A stretch of DNA of 7,742 nucleotides from Gammaproteobacteria bacterium (GCA_026994735.1 JALWQD010000097.1:1-7742), one strand, 5' to 3'; positions 1 through 6,497 are shown, numbered from the stretch's first letter. Program-made: numbers and translations. Notes: generated by a model from the letters alone, not told the origin.

Positions 1-158
1 CATTCGGGGCTGCGATGGTTTTCGTTGCCGTGGTCTTTGGCCAAACAGCGCAGGGGTGCTTTATCTGCGCATCGCACGCTGCCATGGAGGTCAGGCCTGC
101 TATGATTGCCTCTGGTCAGTGAACACCCGAATATCTTCTGACATCAAGGCCTGACGAC
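1..158. other. Left-edge region with no supported gene
   Basis: No convincing coding region is visible. The plus-strand frame starting at base 3 stays open from the edge to a TGA at 120-122 and encodes a mildly hydrophobic stretch, but with only about 39 codons and no recognisable family it cannot be called a gene end. A minus-strand ATG near 87 opens a frame running off the left edge, without a ribosome binding site. The right part carries a possible promoter for ynfA. Confidence 0.4.
98..106 (+). promoter_or_regulatory. Possible extended -10 promoter for ynfA
   Basis: The sequence TGCTATGAT has the form of an extended -10 element (TG, one base, then TATGAT, five of six matches to TATAAT). 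The -35 region 17 bases upstream is poor, which is tolerated at extended -10 promoters. Transcription would start near 113 and give a leader of about 45 nt before the ATG at 159. A weak ribosome binding site, AAGG at 146-149, lies 9 nt before that ATG. This is inferred from motif likeness only. Confidence 0.35.
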
Positions 159-485
159 ATGCGAACCTTGTTTCTTTATTTCTGCGCGGCGCTGGCCGAG
201 ATTGCCGGGTGCTATGCCTTCTGGGCCTGGCTGCGACTGGAGCGCTCAGCCTTCTGGTTGCTGCCGGGGATTGTCTCGTTGATGATCTTTGCATGGTTAT
301 TGACGCGTATAGATGTTGCCTATGCAGGGCGCAGTTACGCTGCCTATGGCGCTATCTATATCGCTTCGGCGCTGCTCTGGCTCTGGCTCGTTGAAGGGGG
401 ACGCCCGGATCGCTGGGATCTGGCTGGTGTGGCCGTCTGCTTGCTCGGGGCAGGTATCATCCTCTATGGTCCGAGGGCATCATAA
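159..485 (+). CDS. ynfA: YnfA / UPF0060 family small inner-membrane protein
   Basis: The 108-residue product has the usual length and pattern of the YnfA (UPF0060) family. It begins MRTLFLYFCAALAEIAGCYA and is almost entirely hydrophobic, with four likely membrane helices at about residues 4-24, 31-50, 60-79 and 86-104. Family-typical features are the AEIAGCYAFW segment in helix 1, the IDVAYAGRSYAAYG segment before helix 3, and EGGRPDRWD between helices 3 and 4. YnfA resembles the small multidrug resistance transporters (EmrE fold), and some enterobacterial members have been reported to export cationic dyes and antimicrobials; the substrate here is unknown. The ATG at 159 gives the family length and has AAGG at 146-149. 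Both flanks are non-coding, so it looks monocistronic. Identity is strong, function only by family. Confidence 0.92.
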   Translation: MRTLFLYFCAALAEIAGCYAFWAWLRLERSAFWLLPGIVSLMIFAWLLTRIDVAYAGRSYAAYGAIYIASALLWLWLVEGGRPDRWDLAGVAVCLLGAGIILYGPRAS

Positions 486-700
486 GGGCCGTTATGTATC
501 TTTTTTGCGCAGCTGGTCTGGCGTGTTTTCTCGTCTTCAAGAAAGTATCCCGCGTTATTTTCCCGTTCTGCAGGCAGGGCATTCGTGACAAACGAGCCAT
601 CGCCATTTCTGTCTCGAAGCGCTCCCTTCCTGCTGTGAGTCGTGCTTTCTCGTCTGTTGACATTTTTTTTGTATCGGGTGATCGTTTTTTGACCGGCTCT

Positions 701-720
701 TATGTGACAAAAGTTACATA
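701..720. promoter_or_regulatory. Near-perfect inverted repeat with CRP-like core, candidate operator
   Basis: The arms TATGTGAC (701-708) and GTTACATA (713-720) flank AAAA and pair at seven of eight positions. The inner part reads TGTGA, six bases, TTACA (703-718). That is the 16-bp CRP consensus architecture TGTGA-N6-TCACA with one mismatch. Candidate -10 elements lie downstream at 734-742. With TATTAT at 737-742, the dyad centre at 710.5 would sit about 39-41 bases upstream of the start, close to a class II activator position. A repressor dimer of another family is also possible. It is the strongest dyad I noticed in the intergenic DNA. Confidence 0.5.
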
Positions 721-722
721 CA

Positions 723-742
723 TATAAAGTTAATAATATTAT
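723..742 (+). promoter_or_regulatory. Possible -10 region of the ybh operon promoter
   Basis: This strongly AT-rich patch offers overlapping -10-like hexamers: TATAAA at 723-728, TAATAT at 734-739 and TATTAT at 737-742. None has a good -35 hexamer at 16-18 bases, which would fit an activator-dependent promoter using the inverted repeat just upstream. Transcription would start near 748 and leave an untranslated leader of about 290 nt before the ybhG start at 1039. Confidence 0.35.
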
Positions 743-776
743 GTTTCTCTAAAGTTTAGTGGTGATCGAGGGGGCC

Positions 777-872
777 ATGTTTCGTTTTATTGTCATCCTG
801 TTGCCATTGTTGATGTTGATGTTGCTGGCAAGTAACGAACGCATAGCCTTGCGGATGTCTGCTGCAGGTTGA
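777..872 (+). CDS. Possible 31-residue hydrophobic small ORF in the ybh leader
   Basis: The ATG at 777 opens a 31-codon frame ending at TGA 870-872. The peptide starts MFRFIVILLPLLMLMLLASN, a basic residue followed by a continuous hydrophobic run (about residues 4-18), then a short polar tail with several Arg. GAGG at 768-771 is 5 nt from the ATG, an acceptable ribosome binding site. It lies between the putative promoter and ybhG. It could be a single-span small membrane protein or a leader peptide. I do not recognise a family, and open frames this short are common by chance. Confidence 0.3.
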   Translation: MFRFIVILLPLLMLMLLASNERIALRMSAAG

Positions 873-1022
873 AGTGGACTTGGTATGGCTATGTGTTGGT
901 TTTTGGCTTCTTGAACAGCTGGCAAGGAAAGGTTGCTGCAGTTATCGCTGAATATTTAGCCTTGTCCCGGTGGATGTGAAGAAACAGCGATCTGGTTCTG
1001 GAAAGGTATTCATAAAATCAAG

Positions 1023-1029
1023 AAGGGAG
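1023..1029 (+). promoter_or_regulatory. Ribosome binding site deciding the ybhG start
   Basis: AAGGGAG is a strong Shine-Dalgarno sequence 9 nt before the ATG at 1039. The frame could extend upstream to a GTG at 970, but that start has no comparable site, and it would put a polar, basic stretch of 23 residues before the membrane anchor. Confidence 0.75.
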
Positions 1030-1038
1030 CCTGTTTCC

Positions 1039-2094
1039 ATGGTGCAAGGACAACGTTGGCGTCTGCTTTTATTGTTCCCTGTCGGTCTTTTTATTGCCTG
1101 GTTTATTTGGCAAAGAGTGCTGTCGGATACGTCGGACGAGGGTCGCCTGGTCCTCTATGGCAATGTTGATATTCGCGAGGTGTCACTGGCCTTTAATAGT
1201 AGCGAGCATATTGCCGAGGTTCTCGTTGAGGAGGGCGACAGGGTAAAAAAAGGACAATTGCTTGCTCGTTTGCATCCACAACATCGCCTTGCTGATGTCG
1301 CTGTGGCCGAGGCCCGTGTAGCCGCTCAACAGGCTGTGGTTGACCGGCTGCTGGCTGGCAGCCGACCGGAAGAAATCCGCCAGGCACGTGCCAGGTTGAC
1401 GGCCGCCAGGGCTCGCTTGAGAGATGAACAACGGCGCTTTGACAGGGTACGTGGGCTGTTTAAAAAACATTCAGTGTCGCGTCAGGCTCTGGATGATGCC
1501 GAGGCGACAGTTGATGTTGCCGATGCTGATCTGAAAGTGGCACAGGAGACCCTGGCGTTGTTGTTGGCCGGGCCAAGGGTTGAGGATATTCGTGCCGCCA
1601 AGGCAATACTGCTGGCCGACCAGGGGCTGTTGCAGGCGGCCCAGGAATCGCTCAAGGATACGCGTCTGATGGCGCCCTCAGATGGTGTTATCCGGAATCG
1701 AATCCTCGAACCGGGTGACATGGCGACAGCGCAGACACCTGTATTGACACTGGCCCTGCTGGACCCGCTCTGGGTGCGCAGCTATGCCCCTGAAACTGTT
1801 CTCGGTCAATTGAAGCCAGGCATGGCGGCGACGGTGAGCAGTGATAGCTTTCCGGATAAACGTTATCAAGCCTGGCTGGGTTATATTTCGCCGACAGCAG
1901 AGTTTACGCCAAAAAACGTTGAAACGCCGGTGTTACGGACACGCCTTGTCTATCAGGTCCGGGTTTATGTTTGCCAGCCGCAGCGACAGTTGCGCCTGGG
2001 TATGCCGGCGACGGTGACGTTTGATCTGCACTCAACAGTGGTGGACGGGGAAGGGCAGCATGCCCGCGTTTGTAACTCCGCTGAAGGGCAATAA
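1039..2094 (+). CDS. ybhG: HlyD-type periplasmic adaptor (membrane fusion protein) of a YbhGFSR ABC exporter
   Basis: The 351-residue protein is the adaptor linking the inner-membrane ABC pump to the periplasm and perhaps an outer-membrane channel. Residues 9-25 form an N-terminal membrane anchor or uncleaved signal. A biotinyl-lipoyl-like half motif, VEEGDRVKKGQLLARL, lies at about 63-78. A long Ala/Arg/Glu-rich region, about 84-205, should form the alpha-helical coiled-coil hairpin; each arm carries LLAG-x-R-x-E-[ED]-I (near 103 and 174), reflecting hairpin symmetry. The second lipoyl half includes APSDGVI and EPGDM. The segment SPTAEFTPKNVETPVLRT, then LVYQVRV, closely matches E. coli YbhG as I recall it. 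The C-terminus has a polar tail slightly longer than in E. coli. The gene ends 1 nt before ybhF. Family assignment is firm; the substrate is not known. Confidence 0.92.
   Translation: MVQGQRWRLLLLFPVGLFIAWFIWQRVLSDTSDEGRLVLYGNVDIREVSLAFNSSEHIAEVLVEEGDRVKKGQLLARLHPQHRLADVAVAEARVAAQQAVVDRLLAGSRPEEIRQARARLTAARARLRDEQRRFDRVRGLFKKHSVSRQALDDAEATVDVADADLKVAQETLALLLAGPRVEDIRAAKAILLADQGLLQAAQESLKDTRLMAPSDGVIRNRILEPGDMATAQTPVLTLALLDPLWVRSYAPETVLGQLKPGMAATVSSDSFPDKRYQAWLGYISPTAEFTPKNVETPVLRTRLVYQVRVYVCQPQRQLRLGMPATVTFDLHSTVVDGEGQHARVCNSAEGQ
2084..2088 (+). promoter_or_regulatory. Ribosome binding site deciding the ybhF start, inside the end of ybhG
   Basis: AAGGG lies 7 nt before the ATG at 2096 and within the last codons of ybhG. 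A second ATG at 2060 in the same frame has AAGGG (2051-2055) only 4 nt upstream and would overlap ybhG by 35 nt. The 2096 start gives 578 residues, the length I recall for E. coli YbhF, and is preferred. Confidence 0.65.
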
Positions 2095-2095
2095 C

Positions 2096-3832
2096 ATGTC
2101 TTCGCAGATAGCGATCAGTTTCTGTCAAGTCAGTCAGCGATTTGCTCTTGATAAGGTCGATTTCAATCTTCGGGCGGGTCAGGTGAGCGGCCTGATCGGT
2201 CCGGATGGAGCAGGCAAGACGACCCTGATGCGTCTTGCAGCAGGGTTATTGGTTGCTGACGAGGGTGACATCCAGGTGCTCGGGATTGATGTTCGTAACG
2301 ATCCCCTGGCAGTACAGTCTGCGATTGGATATATGCCTCAACGCTTTGGTCTTTACGAAGATCTTACCGTGGCCGAAAACCTTGACCTCTATGCTGATTT
2401 GCAAGGGGTTTCTTTAGTCCGCAGACGGACACGCTATGATGAATTGTTGCCGATGACCGGGCTGGCCGATTTTCAACAGCGCCTGGCCGGGCAGCTGTCG
2501 GGAGGGATGAAGCAGAAGCTTGGCCTCGCGTGTGCCTTGATTCGTTCGCCGCGCCTGCTTCTGCTTGATGAACCTACAGTTGGTGTTGACCCGGTTTCGC
2601 GGCGCGAATTATGGGCGATTATCTATCGCCAGGTGAATCACACCGGAATGACTGTCCTCTTGAGCACAGCCTATCTCGATGAGGCTCAGCGTTGCGCTGA
2701 TATCATCCTGTTGCATGGTGGTCGTTGTCTTGCTCAGGGGCGACCGGAATCATTCAGTGCTGCCTTGCATGGACGTGTCTTTGAGGTGAGATCCAGGGAT
2801 GAAAGTAAACGCCAGCTGCAAGCACGTCTGAATCAACGGCCCGAGGTGATTGATGCCTTGGTTGAGGATGAACAGGTGCGCGTGATTGCCCGTGCCGGTA
2901 CCGTGCCCGACATGTTTACTGCTGTCGATAGTCTGGGTGACATACTCGTGCGTGCCGTTGAGCCCGTTTTCGAAGATGCCTTTATCGCCCGTTTGAAAGA
3001 AGAGACGGCGACTGGGAAGCGTGCGGGAATAGCCACTGCCCATGCCTTGCCCAAAGCCCTGCCAAGCGATAACGACCGAGTGATCTCCGTGCGCAACCTC
3101 GAACGCCATTTTGGCCGCTTTGTTGCCGTCAAAGGTGTCAGTTTCGATGTTTCCAGAGGGGAGGTATTTGGCCTGCTGGGCGCTAACGGGGCGGGTAAAT
3201 CGACGACCTTCCGGATGCTTTGCGGTTTATTGCCGGTAACGTCTGGAGAGGCTCGGGTTGCCGGCGTTGATTTGCGTCATGGTGCTGCCCGTGCCCGTGC
3301 CCGCCTGGGGTATATGGCGCAACGTTTTGCACTCTATGTCGATTTGACAGTTCTGCAGAATCTGCGTTTTTTTGCCAGTGCCTATGAGCTGGGTAGAGAA
3401 CAGGCGAAACGGCGTATTGGCTGGGCACTGGCAGCTTTTGAACTGGAGGCGTTCAAACAGACGAGTGCCGGTGATCTGCCCTTGGGCTACAAACAGCGCT
3501 TGGCTATGGCGGCTGCCCTGATGCATGAACCGGATATTCTTTTTCTCGATGAGCCGACATCGGGTGTTGATCCACTGGCACGACGGGAGTTCTGGCAGCG
3601 AATTAATGCCCTGGCAGAGTCGGGGGTTACTATTTTGGTCACCACGCATTTTATGGATGAAGCCAATTACTGTGATCGTTTGCTGATCATGGCTGATGGT
3701 GAAATGCTTGCGACTGGCAGCCCGGTTGAGATGAAGGCCCGTTTTCATCAACCAGGAAAACCGTCACCGACCATGGAGGATGCCTTTATTGCCTTGATAG
3801 AGGGGAAAGACCGGGCCAGGAGTGCCGCATGA
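2096..3832 (+). CDS. ybhF: Fused double-ATPase subunit of the YbhGFSR ABC exporter
   Basis: This 578-residue cytoplasmic protein carries two ABC ATPase domains in one chain and powers the YbhS/YbhR permeases. NBD1 (about 1-225) has Walker A GPDGAGKTT at 35-43, a Q-loop in GYMPQRFGLYEDLTV, signature LSGGMKQK at 134-141 and Walker B LLLLDEP ending with D158-E159. The switch histidine is replaced by Ala192 (STAYLDEA). A linker of about 100 residues follows. NBD2 (about 328-555) has Walker A GANGAGKST at 362-370, a Q-loop in GYMAQRFALYVDLTV, a degenerate signature LPLGYKQ at 461-467, Walker B with D485-E486 and an intact switch His518 (TTHFMDEA). Both halves end in a similar EDAFI-x-L motif, which suggests duplication and fusion. 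From memory, E. coli YbhF has the same order and similar degeneracies. It starts 1 nt after ybhG and overlaps ybhS by 4 nt (ATGA). Confidence 0.94.
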   Translation: MSSQIAISFCQVSQRFALDKVDFNLRAGQVSGLIGPDGAGKTTLMRLAAGLLVADEGDIQVLGIDVRNDPLAVQSAIGYMPQRFGLYEDLTVAENLDLYADLQGVSLVRRRTRYDELLPMTGLADFQQRLAGQLSGGMKQKLGLACALIRSPRLLLLDEPTVGVDPVSRRELWAIIYRQVNHTGMTVLLSTAYLDEAQRCADIILLHGGRCLAQGRPESFSAALHGRVFEVRSRDESKRQLQARLNQRPEVIDALVEDEQVRVIARAGTVPDMFTAVDSLGDILVRAVEPVFEDAFIARLKEETATGKRAGIATAHALPKALPSDNDRVISVRNLERHFGRFVAVKGVSFDVSRGEVFGLLGANGAGKSTTFRMLCGLLPVTSGEARVAGVDLRHGAARARARLGYMAQRFALYVDLTVLQNLRFFASAYELGREQAKRRIGWALAAFELEAFKQTSAGDLPLGYKQRLAMAAALMHEPDILFLDEPTSGVDPLARREFWQRINALAESGVTILVTTHFMDEANYCDRLLIMADGEMLATGSPVEMKARFHQPGKPSPTMEDAFIALIEGKDRARSAA

Positions 3833-4959
3833 GCAGACAATCGGTAGCTCGCCGGCGGCTTCTGGGGATGATCCGTAAAGAGAGTCTGCAAATAATCCGT
3901 GACCCCTCGAGCATTGCCATCGCTTTTATCATGCCGGTCGTGTTGTTATTGCTCTTTGGCTATGGTGTCTCGCTTGATGCCCGCCATGTCCCTATCGCCA
4001 TTGTCGTCGAACAGGCCGACGGTCAGACGGTGAGTCTCGGTGCTGCTTTTTCACATTCGGAATATTTTTCGCCGCAATATTTTGCCACGATTCAGCGGGC
4101 ACAAAAGGCCTTTGATGCACGTGAAGTCTTTGCCATCGTCTGGCTGAAGAATGATTTTAGTGACCATCTCAGGCGTGGAGACAGTGGCGGAATTGGTGTC
4201 ATCGTCAATGGTGTCGATGCCAATCAGGCACGGATCAGTGAAGGCTATATCGAGGGTGTCTGGCAGACCTGGCTGTTGTCGTATATTGACCAACAGGACC
4301 TGAACCTTTCTCTGCCACTGACGATGCAGAGCCGGCTTTGGTTTAATGCTGCCGTCAGCAGCCGTAATTTTCTCGTGCCAGGCCTGATTGCCGTGATTAT
4401 GACCCTGATCGGTGCGATGTTGACCGCCATGGTTGTTGCCCGTGAGTGGGAGCGGGGGACGATGGAAGCGTTACTGGTAACGCCAATCCGGATCAATGAA
4501 ATCATTGTTGGCAAACTGTTGCCCTATTTTATCCTCGGGATGGGTGGCATGCTGCTCAGCGTAGCGATGGCGGTAGGCCTGTTCGGCGTTCCCCTGCGCG
4601 GTTCCTTTCTGTTGCTTGTCGCCACGTCAGCACTCTTTATGCTTGTGACATTGGGCATGGGTTTATTGATTTCGATTGTCGCGAAAAACCAGTTTATTGC
4701 TGGACAGATCGCCATTATTGTGACCTTTTTACCGGCATTTATTCTTTCCGGATTTATTTTTCAGATTGATGCCATGCCGGAATTTATCCAGTGGCTGACG
4801 CTGCTGATTCCAGCACGATATTTTGTCAACATCCTCCAGACCCTGTTCCTCGCGGGCAATATATGGCCGATTATTCTTGCCAATGCAGCGGCCCTGGCTG
4901 TGATGATGCTTGTTTTCCTTGGACTGGCCCGGCACAAGATGCACAAACGGTTGCAATGA
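3829..4959 (+). CDS. ybhS: ABC-2 type permease subunit, YbhS-like
   Basis: The 376-residue integral membrane protein forms one half of the transport channel driven by the fused ATPase. The topology is that of the ABC-2 exporters with a large external domain. A basic N-terminus containing RKESLQIIRDPSS leads into helix 1 (about residues 29-48). A periplasmic domain follows (about 49-178), and then further helices from about residue 180 to 368. The loop after helix 2 carries the family pattern VAREWERGTMEALLVTP and then EIIVGK, the coupling region facing the ATPase. LSGFIFQIDAMPEFIQ and the later IPARYFVNI are typical C-terminal landmarks. The length is close to E. coli YbhS. The start codon overlaps the ybhF stop in ATGA, so translation is likely coupled. 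The next gene is a paralogous permease, so the channel is probably a heterodimer. Confidence 0.92.
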   Translation: MSRQSVARRRLLGMIRKESLQIIRDPSSIAIAFIMPVVLLLLFGYGVSLDARHVPIAIVVEQADGQTVSLGAAFSHSEYFSPQYFATIQRAQKAFDAREVFAIVWLKNDFSDHLRRGDSGGIGVIVNGVDANQARISEGYIEGVWQTWLLSYIDQQDLNLSLPLTMQSRLWFNAAVSSRNFLVPGLIAVIMTLIGAMLTAMVVAREWERGTMEALLVTPIRINEIIVGKLLPYFILGMGGMLLSVAMAVGLFGVPLRGSFLLLVATSALFMLVTLGMGLLISIVAKNQFIAGQIAIIVTFLPAFILSGFIFQIDAMPEFIQWLTLLIPARYFVNILQTLFLAGNIWPIILANAAALAVMMLVFLGLARHKMHKRLQ

Positions 4960-6077
4960 TGATTTTTTTACGTCGGATACTGGCTTTGGCGATAAAGGAG
5001 TTTTTGGCTATCCTGCGGGATAAAAAAAGTCGTTTTATCCTGATTGGGCCGCCGCTGGCACAATTGCTGATTTTTGGCTATGCCGCCACTTTTGATCTGA
5101 ATCATATTCCTGTCGCGATCAATAATGAGGATCGTGGCCAGGCGGCGCGGGCGTTGATTGCCCGAATTTCCGCTTCACCGCATTTTGATGTGGTTGCCAA
5201 TATTGATCGCGATGCCGCCATTGTGCCTGTTATCGACAACAAGCAGGCGTTGGTGATGGTTCATATCGATACGCAGTTCAGCGATGATTTGAAAAGCGGA
5301 CGAGGCGCTGTAGCGCAAATTATAATTGACGGTCGAAATTCAAATACAGCGTTATTGGCGATGGGTTATCTGCGTACAATTTTCAATGACTACAATCGTG
5401 ACTGGTTGCGTGAACATGGAGCAACGGGGCCACCGGCTGTGTTACGGATTCGTCCTTGGTATAACGAAAATCTGCTTTCGCGCTGGTTTGTTGTTCCCGG
5501 GATTGTCGGCCTGCTGTCGTTGGTTGTGACAACGATAGTCACCGGCCTGTCGGTGGCACGTGAGCGCGAGGCCGGCACCTTTGATCAACTGCTCGTGACC
5601 CCGATGCGGCCGGCCGAGATACTGGTCGGCAAGGCGATTCCCGGTGTCGTCATAGGTCTTGTTGAAGGCAGTCTTATTCTCCTGCTGGTTGTCTTCTGGT
5701 TCGAGATACCGTTGCGCGGCAGTCTCGGTGCCTTGTATTTAGGGTTTTTTCTGTTTTTACTCTCGGCCGTCGGTGTCGGCCTGATGATTTCATCACTGGC
5801 CCGCACCCAGCAACAGGGTATTCTCGGTGCTTTTCTTTTTCTTGTTCCAGCCGTATTGTTGTCAGGTTTTGCCACGCCCATTGCCAATATGCCTGAGATT
5901 GTGCAACAACTGACGCTGATCAATCCGATGCGCTATTTCATGATCATCCTGCGCGGTGTTTTTCTTGAGGGGGACTCCTATGCCTTGCTCTGGCAGCAAT
6001 ACTGGCCGATGGCCATCATTGCCTTTGTGACACTGATCGCCGCCGCAGTGTTGTTCCGGTGGCGTTCTGCCGCTTAG
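4956..6077 (+). CDS. ybhR: ABC-2 type permease subunit, YbhR-like
   Basis: The 373-residue protein is the partner permease of the preceding subunit. It has the same plan: a cytoplasmic N-terminus with AIKEFLAILRDKKSRF, helix 1 at about 27-45, an external domain of about 130 residues, then helices from about 177 to 370. Shared motifs are FVVPGIVGLLSL, VAREREAGTFDQLLVTPMRP with ILVGK, and SSLARTQQQGILGAF followed by LLSGFATPIANMPE and INPMRYF. The last three closely resemble E. coli YbhR as I recall it. I chose the ATG at 4956 because it overlaps the ybhS stop in ATGA; a second ATG at 4959 would remove only one residue. No clear ribosome binding site precedes it, so translation probably depends on ribosomes finishing ybhS. 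It is the last gene of the operon. Confidence 0.92.
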   Translation: MMIFLRRILALAIKEFLAILRDKKSRFILIGPPLAQLLIFGYAATFDLNHIPVAINNEDRGQAARALIARISASPHFDVVANIDRDAAIVPVIDNKQALVMVHIDTQFSDDLKSGRGAVAQIIIDGRNSNTALLAMGYLRTIFNDYNRDWLREHGATGPPAVLRIRPWYNENLLSRWFVVPGIVGLLSLVVTTIVTGLSVAREREAGTFDQLLVTPMRPAEILVGKAIPGVVIGLVEGSLILLLVVFWFEIPLRGSLGALYLGFFLFLLSAVGVGLMISSLARTQQQGILGAFLFLVPAVLLSGFATPIANMPEIVQQLTLINPMRYFMIILRGVFLEGDSYALLWQQYWPMAIIAFVTLIAAAVLFRWRSAA

Positions 6078-6112
6078 GGTGCCGGCAAGACAAGGGGACT
6101 GACAGAGTATTC

Positions 6113-6141
6113 CATGGTGTGGCATGTTAACCGTGTTTTTT
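6113..6141 (+). terminator. Probable intrinsic terminator of the ybh operon
   Basis: CATGGT (6113-6118) can pair with ACCGTG (6130-6135) in a 6-bp stem with one T/G wobble and an 11-nt loop, followed directly by six T residues (6136-6141). It begins 36 nt after the ybhR stop. The stem is short and only moderately strong, so efficiency may be partial. Confidence 0.45.
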
Positions 6142-6167
6142 GCTCGTGGTCACCTATCAGCTATATT
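6140..6167 (+). promoter_or_regulatory. Weak promoter candidate upstream of the 51-codon ORF
   Basis: TTGCTC at 6140-6145 and TATATT at 6162-6167 (five of six matches to the -10 consensus) are 16 bases apart. This would start transcription near 6174, about 40 nt before the ATG at 6214. The -35 is poor and overlaps the T-run of the preceding terminator. Confidence 0.25.
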
Positions 6168-6213
6168 TGTCAGCGATATTATGGCCTGTTTTATTACAGA
6201 CGCTTAAGATGTT

Positions 6214-6369
6214 ATGAAAGCGGGAAGAAAAATATTTTTTTGGACGGATGATTTGCTGTCGATGGCTGACTTTCGCAAGCAGGATATTGATTCGTTGCGA
6301 GCGGCAAGGAAAAAATCCGGGATCAATGCTGGTCTACTGCTGATCGAAAAGGAAAGCGAGTCGGCATAA
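6214..6369 (+). CDS. Possible 51-residue small protein of unknown function
   Basis: The frame opens at ATG 6214 just after an in-frame TAA at 6205-6207 and closes at TAA 6367-6369. The product starts MKAGRKIFFWTDDLLSMADF. It continues with an amphipathic, charged stretch rich in Lys, Arg, Asp and Glu, then a short hydrophobic LLLI near the end. It has no signal peptide or membrane helix and I do not recognise a family. No strong ribosome binding site precedes the ATG. An internal ATG at 6262 is an alternative start. The composition looks protein-like, without runs of rare residues. It lies between the ybh terminator and the tRNA gene and is convergent with the tRNA. It may be a real small gene, the remnant of a longer one, or chance. 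Confidence 0.35.
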   Translation: MKAGRKIFFWTDDLLSMADFRKQDIDSLRAARKKSGINAGLLLIEKESESA

Positions 6370-6407
6370 AAACCAGTCGCTGAAAGGAAATGATTCTCAA
6401 ATTCAGT

Positions 6408-6484
<77 letters not shown>

Positions 6485-6497
6485 CCTGATGACGCGC

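Larger units (their letters stand above)
486..1038. other. Long leader region between ynfA and the ybh operon
   Basis: No standard-length gene with good support lies in these roughly 550 bases. Visible elements are two T-runs (about 663-670 and 685-690), a 20-bp inverted repeat at 701-720, AT-rich promoter-like DNA at 723-742 and a possible 31-codon ORF at 777-872. A 77-codon plus-strand frame (494-727, with AAGGG 5 nt before its ATG) and a 68-codon minus-strand frame (663-457) are both open. They occupy the same bases, resemble no family I know, and at most one could be real. In E. coli the TetR-type regulator gene cecR lies just upstream of ybhG; no such gene is present here. Confidence 0.6.

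Noticed and set aside
657..690. Perfect TTGACA hexamer at 657-662 as a -35 box
   Set aside because: No acceptable -10 hexamer occurs 16-18 bases downstream; the positions fall in GATCG-like sequence.
671..690. ATCGGGTGAT plus T-run as an intrinsic terminator for ynfA
   Set aside because: The possible stem is only about 3 bp, too weak to support a hairpin call.
970..1038. N-terminal extension of the membrane-fusion protein from a GTG at 970
   Set aside because: There is no good ribosome binding site before 970, while AAGGGAG sits 9 nt before the ATG at 1039. The extension would add a polar basic stretch ahead of the membrane anchor.
2021..2095. Upstream starts for the fused ATPase (TTG 2021, ATG 2060)
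   Set aside because: They overlap the end of ybhG, add residues unlike the family N-terminus, and have a poorer or badly spaced ribosome binding site than the ATG at 2096.
2750..3132. Open frames on the minus strand inside ybhF, and similar ones inside ybhG, ybhS, ybhR, ynfA and yceI
   Set aside because: They lie opposite well-supported coding regions, carry compositions typical of antisense reading, and lack ribosome binding sites or family likeness.
4791..4955. Upstream extension of ybhR inside ybhS
   Set aside because: The extra residues are an out-of-frame reading of the ybhS C-terminus (Cys- and Pro-rich, not membrane-like). The ATGA overlap at 4956 gives the family length.
6124..6207. 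27-codon plus-strand ORF downstream of ybhR
   Set aside because: It overlaps the terminator stem-loop and T-run, has no ribosome binding site, and has no recognisable features.
6370..6407. Intrinsic terminator for the tRNA gene (CAGCGACTG then T-run on the minus strand)
   Set aside because: Only a 3-bp stem can form. The T-run is suggestive, but the hairpin is not convincing.
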